Shown here in pieces: positions 1 through 7,517 of a stretch of 64,000 nt of DNA. Under the pieces are notes generated by a model that ran no database searches, was not told the DNA's origin, and was given only the letters and a program-made list of their open reading frames with translations. The translations under genes were made by a program, and so were the position numbers. The DNA comes from Brevibacterium renqingii (lineage in GTDB: Bacteria; Actinomycetota; Actinomycetes; Actinomycetales; Brevibacteriaceae): the NCBI RefSeq assembly GCF_017808105.1, contig NZ_JADBHF010000014.1:24022-88021 (forward strand), in the 5' to 3' direction. Numbering within the stretch: position 1 is the stretch's first letter; the number at the start of each line of letters is the position of its first letter.

Positions 1-1074
1 GATGGCGAAGCCGGTGACCACCGCGGTGCCCGAGGAAGCGGCGGTGTCCATGCCCACGACCTCGCCCTCGTCATCGAGCAGGGCCCCACCCGAGTCGCCG
101 GAGACGATATCGGCCTGGACCTCGATCATCCCGTCCAGGGTCTCCGAGTCCTCGGTGCCCTTGGCCGTCTTGGTCACGGAGGCGCCGAGGTCGGTGACCG
201 TTCCGTCGGCGGCCATGAGGCGACCGCCGCCCTCGGAGTTGCCGACGGCGGTGACGTCGTCACCGACGTCGACGGTGTCGTCGTCGATCGTGGCCGGCTG
301 CAGGTCCTCAGCGTCCTCGAGCTGGAGCACAGCCACATCCTCGGTCGAATCCGAGCCGACGACGCTCGCAGTGTAGGTCTTGCCGGTCGTGGTCACGGTG
401 ACGGCGATCTTCGTGGAATCGGCGATGACGTGGTTGTTCGTCAGAACGAGTCCGTCCTTGCTCAGCACGATTCCGGTGCCGGCCGCCTCGGCCTTCTCAT
501 AGCCGAGTTCGGTGTCGATGAGCACGACGCCGGTGGACTCCTTCGCACTGGCCGCTGTGGCCTCCTGCTGGGTCGAGCCGTTGTCTCCCTAACCGGTGTC
601 GGGGGACTGTGCGCCGCCGCCGGGGGTGGTTCCTCCGCCGAGGCTGCCGTTGCCGCTTCCGGGTGTCGTGCCCGGTGTCGTACCGCCGGAGTCACCGCCC
701 TGGGTGCCGCTGCCCTGTCCGGTGCCGCCCTGGCCGAGGTTCGGCGACTCGCTGCCGCCCTGTCCGGTGCCACCCTGTCCGCTGCTGCCCTGGCTGGGGT
801 CGGTCGGCTGTCCGGTGAAGGGGGCGGCTGCCTCGGTGGTCCCGGCCGCGACCGTGTGGGCGTGGGACACTGCGGCGGCCGGCAGGCCCGCGGGCGTTCC
901 GACGCTCAGTGCGAGGGCAGCCGCTGCTCCGGTGACGGCAAGGGCGAGTCGACGCCTGCGTGGGCGGGATCGGGTGACGGCGCTCGCCGTCGTCTCGGTG
1001 CCGAATGGGTTCTCACCGTTGTACCCAGCGCCGGTCGCCGTGTGTGCTGACCTCGTGCGCCTCGACTCGTTCAT
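1..1074 (-). pseudogene. HtrA/DegP-type trypsin-like serine protease, interrupted by an in-frame TAG and cut by the window edge
   Basis: Read on the minus strand from an ATG at 1074. The N-terminus has an Arg-rich stretch (about residues 35-42), one hydrophobic segment (43-59, membrane anchor or signal), then a long Gly/Ser/Gln/Pro linker. Codon 162 is TAG (589-591). The same frame then runs open to base 1 and encodes a trypsin-like domain with the complete triad: His in TNNHV, Asp in EDVAVL, Ser in SGDSGGAL. This is the layout of actinobacterial membrane-anchored HtrA proteases, usually with a PDZ domain after the protease; that part lies off the window. The amber codon is one base from CAG, which would fit the Gln-rich linker, so this is either a recent nonsense mutation or a sequencing error. 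No in-frame start with a clear ribosome site follows the stop, so the protease domain is probably not made. Confidence 0.8.
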
Positions 1075-1328
1075 GGTCTGTGCCTTTCTCCGTTCTGCGG
1101 AAGTTCTCTGTGATTCCTATTGAGCATCCGTACGCTGTGGCCCAGCTGTGGCGCAGCTGGAGCCAAGCTTCGACTTTTGAGGACGGGGTACGAGTACACA
1201 TCGGGTGACGGCTCTCAACGCGTCATCTCAGATCGAATGTCGAGCCGAGAATCTCACCTTATTTGGGTGGAATCCGGTGCGCGGTTCTTGGCTAGTCTTT
1301 GGACGTTAGCGCGACCTATAACGTCCAC

Positions 1329-1826
1329 TCAGAGCCAACGTAAATGCGGAGTGAAGAGCCTGGTGAAATTGCCCATGCAGGCATAGCTGATCGTGAACCA
1401 CGCAACGGCCAGGAGGTAATGGAGGCGGCCGATGGCGTGGAGGTCGCGGATCGCGGAGGCCAGCGAGCTCGGGTCGATGCCGATCGCGCGGGCATTGTCG
1501 TCGAGGGAGTGTCCGAGCAGGCGTGCGCAGTGCGCGCTCTTGTCCTCCCCCGCCGAGGTGAGGTGCAGTTCCCGCCGATTGCCGGATCCCGGAGTCGCAC
1601 CGTTGGTGATGAGGTCGTCGGCGAGCAGCGCCTTGACAATTCCGGACCCTGCCGCCTCGGTGACGCCGAGCGACTTCGAGAGGGTGCGCCCGGTGATGCT
1701 GGGGAGCTGACCGAGGGTGACGAGAGCGACGTACTGGTTGTAGGTCATTCCCTCGGGACGGAGCATTTGCTCCGCCCGCCTGTCGAGTGCGCGGACCAGG
1801 TCGTGAAGCTCATGAGCGAGATCCAT
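1329..1826 (-). CDS. MarR-family transcriptional regulator
   Basis: A 165-aa winged-helix protein. Residues about 1-140 follow the MarR pattern: an N-terminal dimerisation helix, a helix around MTYNQYVALVTL, the recognition region LSKSLGVTEAAGSGIVKAL, and a wing-like stretch with NRRELHLTSAGE. The last ~25 residues are hydrophobic (YLLAVAWFTISYACMGNF) and atypical for MarR proteins, so the 3' end may have lost its original stop. The start ATG at 1826 has only a weak ribosome site. A 9-bp inverted repeat lies 21-56 bases upstream and is a natural autoregulation site. It points away from the OFA transporter genes. The ligand is unknown. Confidence 0.72.
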   Translation of the reverse strand: MDLAHELHDLVRALDRRAEQMLRPEGMTYNQYVALVTLGQLPSITGRTLSKSLGVTEAAGSGIVKALLADDLITNGATPGSGNRRELHLTSAGEDKSAHCARLLGHSLDDNARAIGIDPSSLASAIRDLHAIGRLHYLLAVAWFTISYACMGNFTRLFTPHLRWL

Positions 1827-1846
1827 AGGAGTAAATTGAGCATTTA

Positions 1847-1882
1847 AGATAATCGAGGGCAGGGGTCATTCGACGATTATCT
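1847..1882. promoter_or_regulatory. Dyad upstream of the MarR gene (candidate operator)
   Basis: AGATAATCG (1847-1855) and its perfect complement CGATTATCT (1874-1882) are separated by 18 bases, 21 bases upstream of the MarR start. The region is AT-rich compared with its surroundings. Position and symmetry suggest an autoregulatory operator, but no second copy was found in the window. The rest of 1827-2070 shows no gene. Confidence 0.45.
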
Positions 1883-2070
1883 GCGGCCTGTCAGTTGGCA
1901 GCACGTCAGACCGCGGCCGGTCGGTCCACGTCCGCTCGGATTACGGCCGGTCGAATCTCAGCCCGTCGGGAACGATTGCAAAAGACCGATCCCTGTCGGT
2001 TCTACCGGAAATCGGAGATCTCCCGCTACGAAGACGATGGGCGACCGGGTCAGGGCAGCCTCGGCGAGGG

Positions 2071-2241
2071 TCAGGCGGTGAAGATCGCGACGGCCTTGAT
2101 CACGGTCAGTGCCAGTCCCCAGACGAGGCCGCCGACCACGACGACGGTCAGAGTCGTGCCGATGGTCTTGTAGGCACCTCCGACGGGAGACTGCGGGGAA
2201 CCGGAATCGGGAACGTGGGCGATGGGGGTGGAGTCGTTCAT
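2071..2241 (-). CDS. Small single-span membrane protein, partner of the OFA-type MFS transporter
   Basis: A 56-aa ORF with a good ribosome site (GGAAGAG) 16 bases after the stop of the MFS gene, so the two are co-transcribed. Residues 1-25 are polar; residues about 26-54 form one hydrophobic span (TTLTVVVVGGLVWGLALTVI). Short one-span proteins like this are found directly behind OFA-family MFS genes in many bacteria and are annotated as MFS transporter small subunits. Their function has not been worked out as far as I know. The assignment rests on position, size and topology, not on a motif. Confidence 0.65.
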   Translation of the reverse strand: MNDSTPIAHVPDSGSPQSPVGGAYKTIGTTLTVVVVGGLVWGLALTVIKAVAIFTA

Positions 2242-2257
2242 GAGCTCAGCTCTTCCT

Positions 2258-3625
2258 TCAGTTCTCTTCGAGGGCGGCGGCCTGTCGGGCCGCGACGTCC
2301 TCTTCGCGTTCGAAGTGCTTCTCGCTGACCGGGCGGATCAGCGCATTGGCGATGAGCCCGATGACCAGGGCGCCGATCATGATGAACATCCCGGGCGTGT
2401 AGAGCGCAGGACCGGTCTTGCCGGCGGCTTCGCCGGCCTCGACGACGGAGTTGACGATGAGCGGCCCGGCCACGCCCGCCGCCGACCATGCCGTCAGCAG
2501 CGCACCGTGGATGGCTCCGACCTGATAGACGCCGAAGAGATCCTTGAGGTAGGCGGGAACCGTGGAGAAGCCGCCGCCGTAGAAGGAGATGATGATGAGG
2601 GTGGCCAGGACGAAGAGGATGATCGAGCCGCCGCCGAAGAAGGCGACGAGGAGGTAGAGGACCGCGCCGCCGCCGAGGTAGAGCATGTAGTTGTTCTTCC
2701 GGCCCAGGTAGTCCGAGGTCGTCGACCAGATGAAGCGGCCGCCCATATTGCCGATCGAGAGCAGACCGACGAAGCCGGCGGCCGCCGCGGCGGTGATGCC
2801 GAAGTAGGCCTGGATCATCGGGGCAGCGTTCTCGAGGATGCCGATTCCGGCGGTGACGTTGAGGAAGAGGGCGACCCACAGCAGCCAGAACTGCGGGGTC
2901 CTGATCGCGTTGCGTACGGACACATTGCCAGTCGTCTGCATCGGCTTCGAGGTCGCCTGCGCAGGGTCGCCCTTCGGCGCCCATTCGGGGTGCGGGACGC
3001 GGATGACGAAGGCACCGGCGGCGATGACCACGGCGTAGACGATGCCGAGGGTGATGAAGGTCGGGGTCAGGCCCGCGACGAGGTTCTCGGGTTCGGCACC
3101 GCCGCCGTAGAGGTTCATCAGCTGGTTCGACATCGGACTGGCGATGAGAGCACCGCCGCCGAAGCCCATGATCGCCAGGCCCGTGGCCAGGCCGGGACGG
3201 TCCGGGAACCATTTCATCAGCGTCGACACCGGCGAGATGTAGCCGATGCCCAGACCGATCCCGCCGATGACGCCGTAGCCGAGGTAGACCAGCCACAGCT
3301 GACCGGCCACGATGCCGAGGGCGGCGATGAAGAAGCCGATCACCCAGCAGGCGCCTGCCGCGACCATCGAGGCGCGCGGCCCGTTCTTCTCCACCCAGGG
3401 GCCGAACACGGCGGAGGAGATGCCGAGCATGAGGATCGCGATCGAGAAGATCCAGCCGATCGAGACCTCACCGGCGTCGAAGTGCGACATGAATGGGATC
3501 TTGAACACGCTGAAGGCATAGACCTGTCCGATGCACAGGTGGATGGCCAAAGCCGCCGGTGGGATCAGCCACCGGTTGAAGTCCTTCGGCGCGACGATTG
3601 CCGAGCGCGTGAGAATGGAAGCCAC
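2258..3625 (-). CDS. OFA-family MFS transporter (oxalate/formate antiporter-like)
   Basis: A 455-aa, 12-span permease. Start GTG at 3625 is preferred because AAGGAC lies 5 bases upstream; the longer ATG at 3715 adds an Arg-rich, non-membrane stretch. Recognisable OFA features are the N-terminal NRWLIPPAALAIHLCIGQVY segment, the GWIFSIAILMLGISSAVFG helix, and a central cytoplasmic loop of about 50 residues. The family exchanges small carboxylates or other anions across the membrane; the substrate cannot be read from sequence. It is followed by a 56-aa membrane partner. A TTCCCG-N5-CGGGAA dyad lies about 155 bases upstream of the start and may be its operator. Confidence 0.85.
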   Translation of the reverse strand: MASILTRSAIVAPKDFNRWLIPPAALAIHLCIGQVYAFSVFKIPFMSHFDAGEVSIGWIFSIAILMLGISSAVFGPWVEKNGPRASMVAAGACWVIGFFIAALGIVAGQLWLVYLGYGVIGGIGLGIGYISPVSTLMKWFPDRPGLATGLAIMGFGGGALIASPMSNQLMNLYGGGAEPENLVAGLTPTFITLGIVYAVVIAAGAFVIRVPHPEWAPKGDPAQATSKPMQTTGNVSVRNAIRTPQFWLLWVALFLNVTAGIGILENAAPMIQAYFGITAAAAAGFVGLLSIGNMGGRFIWSTTSDYLGRKNNYMLYLGGGAVLYLLVAFFGGGSIILFVLATLIIISFYGGGFSTVPAYLKDLFGVYQVGAIHGALLTAWSAAGVAGPLIVNSVVEAGEAAGKTGPALYTPGMFIMIGALVIGLIANALIRPVSEKHFEREEDVAARQAAALEEN

Positions 3626-3779
3626 GGGAAGTCCTTTTTCGCTATGGAATCCGCGTCGACGTCGACAGCGGAGAGTGGACGGAGCGCGGACGTATCGCGC
3701 TCCTGTTCCCCTCAAGGGTAGGGCTCACCCAAGGATTTTTCGAGGAATGCTCAGCAATTCCTGCAGAAGTGTCTCGAGA

Positions 3780-3796
3780 TTCCCGTTCAGCGGGAA
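3780..3796. promoter_or_regulatory. TTCCCG-N5-CGGGAA dyad upstream of the MFS gene
   Basis: Perfect 6-bp inverted repeat with a 5-base spacer, between the SurA-like gene stop (3815) and the MFS start (3625). No T-run follows on the minus strand, so an operator seems more likely than a terminator. The same core, TCCCG-N5-CGGGA, occurs at 16520 and 16651 around the CoA-transferase/lyase operon. Confidence 0.4.
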
Positions 3797-3814
3797 GTGC
3801 GGCCCGCGACCGCC

Positions 3815-4624
3815 TCAGAGGTTGATCGTGACGTCGGCCTGCTTGCGCAGCTTCTTCGCATACTTCTGGGTCGCCTTGTTCGACTTCTCGCTCTTCACCT
3901 GCTCCTTGAGCTGGGGGCGCATCTCATCGATCGAGGGAACCTCGGGGGCCTGACCCTGTCCGCCCTGCTGGGCCATCTGCTCCTGCTGGGCCTTCGCCTT
4001 CTCATAGGCCTGGCCGATCTCTTCGCCGCTGACCTCGAACTCACCGTACTCGTCATCGATGAGGCCTTCGATCTTCAGCTGGTTCTTCAGCTCCGAGCGG
4101 ACCTTCTTCTCATCCATGCCCTGGTCCTTCATGGCGGACAAGAAGTCCTTCTCGCTCATCTGCCCCGACTTCGCGGACTCCTTGAGGGCCTTGTCGATGT
4201 CCTTGTCCGAGACCGAGATCTTGCGCTTATCGGCCTCCTGGGTGAGCACCTCGGTGCTCACGAGGTTCTCGGCCGTCTGCTTCTTCAGGCCCTTCTCATC
4301 GACCGGCTGGCCCGACTGCTGAGCCTGCATCTGCATCTGCTGGTACTGAGTCTCGAAGAGGGGGACGAAATCGTCCTTCGTGATCTTCTCGCCGTTGACT
4401 TCGGCGACGACCTCAGGGATGTCCTTCGTGTTCGGTTTCCCCTGCTGGCCCTGTTGGCCCTGTTGATCCTTCTGGCCCTGCCCAGCGGAGTCAGCACCGG
4501 GGGACTGCTCGGCTGCGGCCGAGGACTCCTGCGGTTTCGCGTCGTCGCCCTGGCTTCCGCACGCGGCCAGCGCCACGACGGAGACGGACATGGCCAGGCC
4601 CAGCAACCACCGGTTGGTTCGCAC
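3815..4624 (-). CDS. SurA_N-domain lipoprotein (periplasmic-side chaperone-like)
   Basis: A 269-aa protein using the GTG at 4624, which has AGGAG 5 bases upstream; a GTG two codons earlier overlaps the ribosome site. Signal peptide about 1-20 ends in a lipobox (VALAAC), so it is probably a lipoprotein on the outer face of the membrane. A Gln/Gly-rich linker (about 45-70) leads to a SurA N-terminal-like domain, with VAEVNGEKITKDDF and a charged helical region to about residue 200, then a Gln-rich stretch and a basic tail. No parvulin or other PPIase domain is visible, so a holdase role in folding exported proteins is more likely than isomerase activity. It is transcribed alone. Confidence 0.75.
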   Translation of the reverse strand: MRTNRWLLGLAMSVSVVALAACGSQGDDAKPQESSAAAEQSPGADSAGQGQKDQQGQQGQQGKPNTKDIPEVVAEVNGEKITKDDFVPLFETQYQQMQMQAQQSGQPVDEKGLKKQTAENLVSTEVLTQEADKRKISVSDKDIDKALKESAKSGQMSEKDFLSAMKDQGMDEKKVRSELKNQLKIEGLIDDEYGEFEVSGEEIGQAYEKAKAQQEQMAQQGGQGQAPEVPSIDEMRPQLKEQVKSEKSNKATQKYAKKLRKQADVTINL

Positions 4625-4863
4625 AATCACTCCTGCTCTCGGATTCAGCCTGCCAGATTAACAGCGACGATTCACCGAAGAATGTGTGGAATATGTGTGT
4701 CTCTTGGCAAGGGCTCCTGCGGTCGGCCGGTGCCGCGCCTCGTCGCGGCCCGACTCGGGCCGGTCGGGGCTGACCACGAGACGCCTCGGCGGGTACACTT
4801 CAGCTACCGGACGGGGCGGCCGCGGACACACATCCGTGAGGCCTGGAGCGAAAGGAGCCGATC

Positions 4864-5220
4864 ATGGAATCGACGTTTCGCGGGGTGTTCCTCACCTGCA
4901 CCGACGCCGAGGCGACCGCCGCCTTCTATCGCGAGATCGCGGGCCTTCCGCTCGAGGCTGCGGGCGACGAGGACTACACGTACTTCGTGTTCGAACTCGA
5001 CGGTGTGCAGATCGCCCTCCACGGCGCCGAGGCGTTCGCCGACTACACCTTCCCGCCGGTTGCCGAGTCGAACCTCACGCACCTGTACTTCCGGATCCCC
5101 GACCAGGCGGAGTTCCTCGAGCGGATCCGTCATGCGGGCACCCCGCTCGTCGACGTCGACGAGGTCGTCGTCACCGTCGAGGACCCCGACGGCCGGAAGG
5201 TCATGTTCGGCACCGCCTGA
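4864..5220 (+). CDS. VOC-family (glyoxalase/bleomycin-resistance fold) protein
   Basis: A 118-aa single-domain protein with an AAAGGAG ribosome site upstream of ATG 4864. It shows the two beta-alpha-beta-beta-beta halves of the VOC fold: FRGVFLTCTDAEATAAFY at the start, and a second half ending in VTVEDPDGRKVMFGTA, the usual VOC C-terminal signature. The family includes metal-dependent dioxygenases, isomerases and sequestration proteins; sequence alone does not choose among them. It sits 84 bases before an M20 amidohydrolase on the same strand and may be co-transcribed with it. Confidence 0.75.
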   Translation: MESTFRGVFLTCTDAEATAAFYREIAGLPLEAAGDEDYTYFVFELDGVQIALHGAEAFADYTFPPVAESNLTHLYFRIPDQAEFLERIRHAGTPLVDVDEVVVTVEDPDGRKVMFGTA

Positions 5221-5304
5221 GGAGGTGCTCCGCACAGGTCTCACGTGGGCCACTGTTTCTCAGTAGAGTCGGAGTCACAGACCGTCCGGCCAGAAGGAGC
5301 ACCT

Positions 5305-6525
5305 GTGTCCAGTTCCGCAGCAGCATCAGCGCCCATTCCCGATTTCCGCACCGAAGCGCAGAGCCACCTCGGCGATCTCATCGCCCTGCGCCGGAAACTG
5401 CACGCCGATCCTGAGCTCGGCTTCGACCTGCCGCGCACGCAGAAGGCCGTGCTCGACGAGCTCGCCGGCCTCGGACTCGAGATCACGACGGGCAAGAGCC
5501 TCACTTCGGTGGTGGCGGTGCTCCGGGGTGGGAAGCCTGGCCCCGCAGTCCTGCTCCGCGGTGACATGGACGCGCTGCCGGTGGAGGAGGAGACGGGCCT
5601 CGACTTCGCCTCGACGAACGGGAACATGCACGCCTGCGGGCACGACATGCACACCGCGGGTCTCGTCGGAGCCGCCCGCCTGCTCGCCGCGCACAGGGAC
5701 GAGCTGCCCGGATCGATCATCTTCATGTTCCAGCCCGCCGAGGAGGTCGAGGGCGGTGCCGAGCCGATGATCGCCGAGGGCGTCCTCGACGCCGCCGGCG
5801 TGCCGGTCGTCGCCGCGTACGGGATCCACGTCGAGGCCGATGAGCGCGGTCGCTTCACGACCAGGGGCGGGCCGCTCATGGCCGGATTCGCCGATCTCAA
5901 CCTCACGATCCACGGCGCCGGCGGGCACAGCTCCCAGCCGCAGTCGACCCGCGACCCAGTGCCCGCGATCGCCGAGATCGCGCTGGCGCTGAACACGATG
6001 ACGACTCGGTCCTTCAGCATCTTCGACCCCATCGTCGTCTCCGTCACCCAGCTCGAAGGCTCCCAGGCGAGCAATGTCATCCCGGACTCGGCGAAGCTCG
6101 CCGCCTCCATCCGCTTCCTCTCCGCCGACTCACTGACACTGCTGCAGGAGAGAGTGCACGAGGTCGCGGAGAACATCGCCCGTGCGCATCGCTGCACCGC
6201 CGAGGTGGATTTCCAGGTGGGCTTCCCCGTGACCGTGAACAATCCCGGCGAGACGGCGACGGTGCTCGGCCGCCTCGGCGAGGTCTTCGGTGAGGGGAGG
6301 GTCGTCGAGGCCGAGCATCCGCGGATGGGCTCCGAGGACTTCTCCTATGTGCTCGAGAAGGTGCCGGGGACGTTCGTATTCCTCGGCGCGACTCCGGAGG
6401 GCATCGACCCGGCGGCGGAGACGAACCACTCGCCGCGCGTGCAGTTCGACGACGGTCTGCTCGGCGATCAGTCCGCGGCGCTGGCGCACCTGGCGTTCGC
6501 GCGGCTGGCCGACGAGGCGGGGTGA
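5305..6525 (+). CDS. M20-family metal-dependent amidohydrolase
   Basis: A 406-aa enzyme starting at GTG 5305 with AGAAGGAG upstream; the frame stays open to 5245 but without a ribosome site. Metal-site signatures of the M20D amidohydrolases (HipO/IAA-amino-acid hydrolase type) are clear: RGDMDALPVEE, ACGHDMHT (Cys111, His113), the catalytic glutamates in QPAEEVEGG, a conserved His in YGIHVEA, and MGSEDFSY near the C-terminus. Such enzymes remove N-acyl groups from amino acids or hydrolyse related amides in the cytoplasm. The central lid domain is present and length is normal. The true substrate is unknown. Confidence 0.85.
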   Translation: MSSSAAASAPIPDFRTEAQSHLGDLIALRRKLHADPELGFDLPRTQKAVLDELAGLGLEITTGKSLTSVVAVLRGGKPGPAVLLRGDMDALPVEEETGLDFASTNGNMHACGHDMHTAGLVGAARLLAAHRDELPGSIIFMFQPAEEVEGGAEPMIAEGVLDAAGVPVVAAYGIHVEADERGRFTTRGGPLMAGFADLNLTIHGAGGHSSQPQSTRDPVPAIAEIALALNTMTTRSFSIFDPIVVSVTQLEGSQASNVIPDSAKLAASIRFLSADSLTLLQERVHEVAENIARAHRCTAEVDFQVGFPVTVNNPGETATVLGRLGEVFGEGRVVEAEHPRMGSEDFSYVLEKVPGTFVFLGATPEGIDPAAETNHSPRVQFDDGLLGDQSAALAHLAFARLADEAG

Positions 6526-6583
6526 GGCGAGGGGCGCGGTGAGGTGAGGCCGGCTCGACGCAGTCCGGGGCCGAACCGGGCCC

Positions 6584-7282
6584 TCAGGCGTTCGAGGGGA
6601 CGGTTCCGGCCGCCTCGGCGAGGGCTCTCCTCTTTGCGCCGCGGTGACCGATGACGGTGGCAACCGCGATCGCGACGGCGACGAAGGCGATGCCGATCCA
6701 TTGATTTAGCATGAGCGTCGCTGCGCCGGCCAGCGCTCCGATGAGGATGAGGATGACGGCGAGCAGGCGTCGGACCCATCGGGCGCTGTCACCGCCGGCC
6801 AGACGGGAGTCGGAGGCCAGTCCGACGATCGTCGAGGTCACGACCACGGTGGTGACATCGGCGATCTTCATCTTCCGAGCAGCGGCCGCCTGCGCACCCA
6901 TGAGCGCCGAGAGCGCCGAGGTGAAGACCGTGCCGGCGAGGCCGACCTCGGGGTCGGGCATCAGACCAACGTACAGGGAAAGCCCGGCACAGCCGACGGC
7001 CACGATCGCGAAGATCAGCGTCGTCCGGCTCTGCCAGGCCTCGCCGATGTCACCGAGGATCCGGCCGGACAGGGCGGCGCCGATCATGAAGAAGACGAGA
7101 GCGAGAGCAGGCCTGAGGACGGGAACGCCGTCGGCGCCGGCCAGGCCCATGCCGAGGATGACGACGTTGCCGGTCATGTTCCCGGTGAAGACCTTGTCGA
7201 AGCCGAGGTAGCCGATGGCGTCGACCATGCCGGTCGAGAAGGTCAGCAACAGCAGCATGGCCAGGTCGAGTCGACGTGTCAT
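6584..7282 (-). CDS. DUF1275 (YoaK-type) integral membrane protein
   Basis: A 232-aa protein beginning at ATG 7282, with AAAGGGAG upstream. The opening TFSTGMVDAIGYLGFDKVFTGNMTGNVVILG is the hallmark of DUF1275 (YoaK) membrane proteins, and six or seven hydrophobic spans follow. Length matches the family. The function is not established; a transport role is often suggested. It is divergent from the gamma-glutamyltransferase gene, and the dyads at 7362-7404 lie in the shared promoter region, so the GntR regulator could affect both directions. Confidence 0.8.
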   Translation of the reverse strand: MTRRLDLAMLLLLTFSTGMVDAIGYLGFDKVFTGNMTGNVVILGMGLAGADGVPVLRPALALVFFMIGAALSGRILGDIGEAWQSRTTLIFAIVAVGCAGLSLYVGLMPDPEVGLAGTVFTSALSALMGAQAAAARKMKIADVTTVVVTSTIVGLASDSRLAGGDSARWVRRLLAVILILIGALAGAATLMLNQWIGIAFVAVAIAVATVIGHRGAKRRALAEAAGTVPSNA

Positions 7283-7361
7283 CGGCTCCCTTTCGTCGGA
7301 CTGAGGCTCCCGGCGACGCTGTCGATTGCTGAGCGAGCGCAGAGAACACAGAAGAAGCATT

Positions 7362-7404
7362 ATTTTGTATACAAAATGCTAATGAATGACTAGTTTGTAT
7401 GCAA
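7362..7404. promoter_or_regulatory. Two GntR-type operators in the divergent promoter
   Basis: ATTTTGTATACAAAAT (7362-7377) is a perfect 16-bp palindrome. A second near-copy, TTGTATGCAA (7395-7404), lies 31 bases further on and differs by one base from the core TTGTATACAA. A GATAAT -10-like hexamer follows at 7411, so the second site would overlap the promoter of the ggt-gntR operon. TTGTNNACAA-type palindromes are typical FadR-subfamily GntR sites, and the operon encodes such a regulator. Confidence 0.7.
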
Positions 7405-7517
7405 TAAAGTGATAATTGTCAACGCGCAGGTACAGTCGATTCTGCACGCCGGTTCTGCCCGTGCGAAAGACCTCCCGCGTGATCGCCCGAGACACTGTTG
7501 CCGAAGGATGCTGTCCC

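Noticed and set aside
2222..3721. Long plus-strand frame opposite the OFA carrier
   Set aside because: Charged low-complexity product, no motif, and the minus-strand frame is a clear 12-span transporter.
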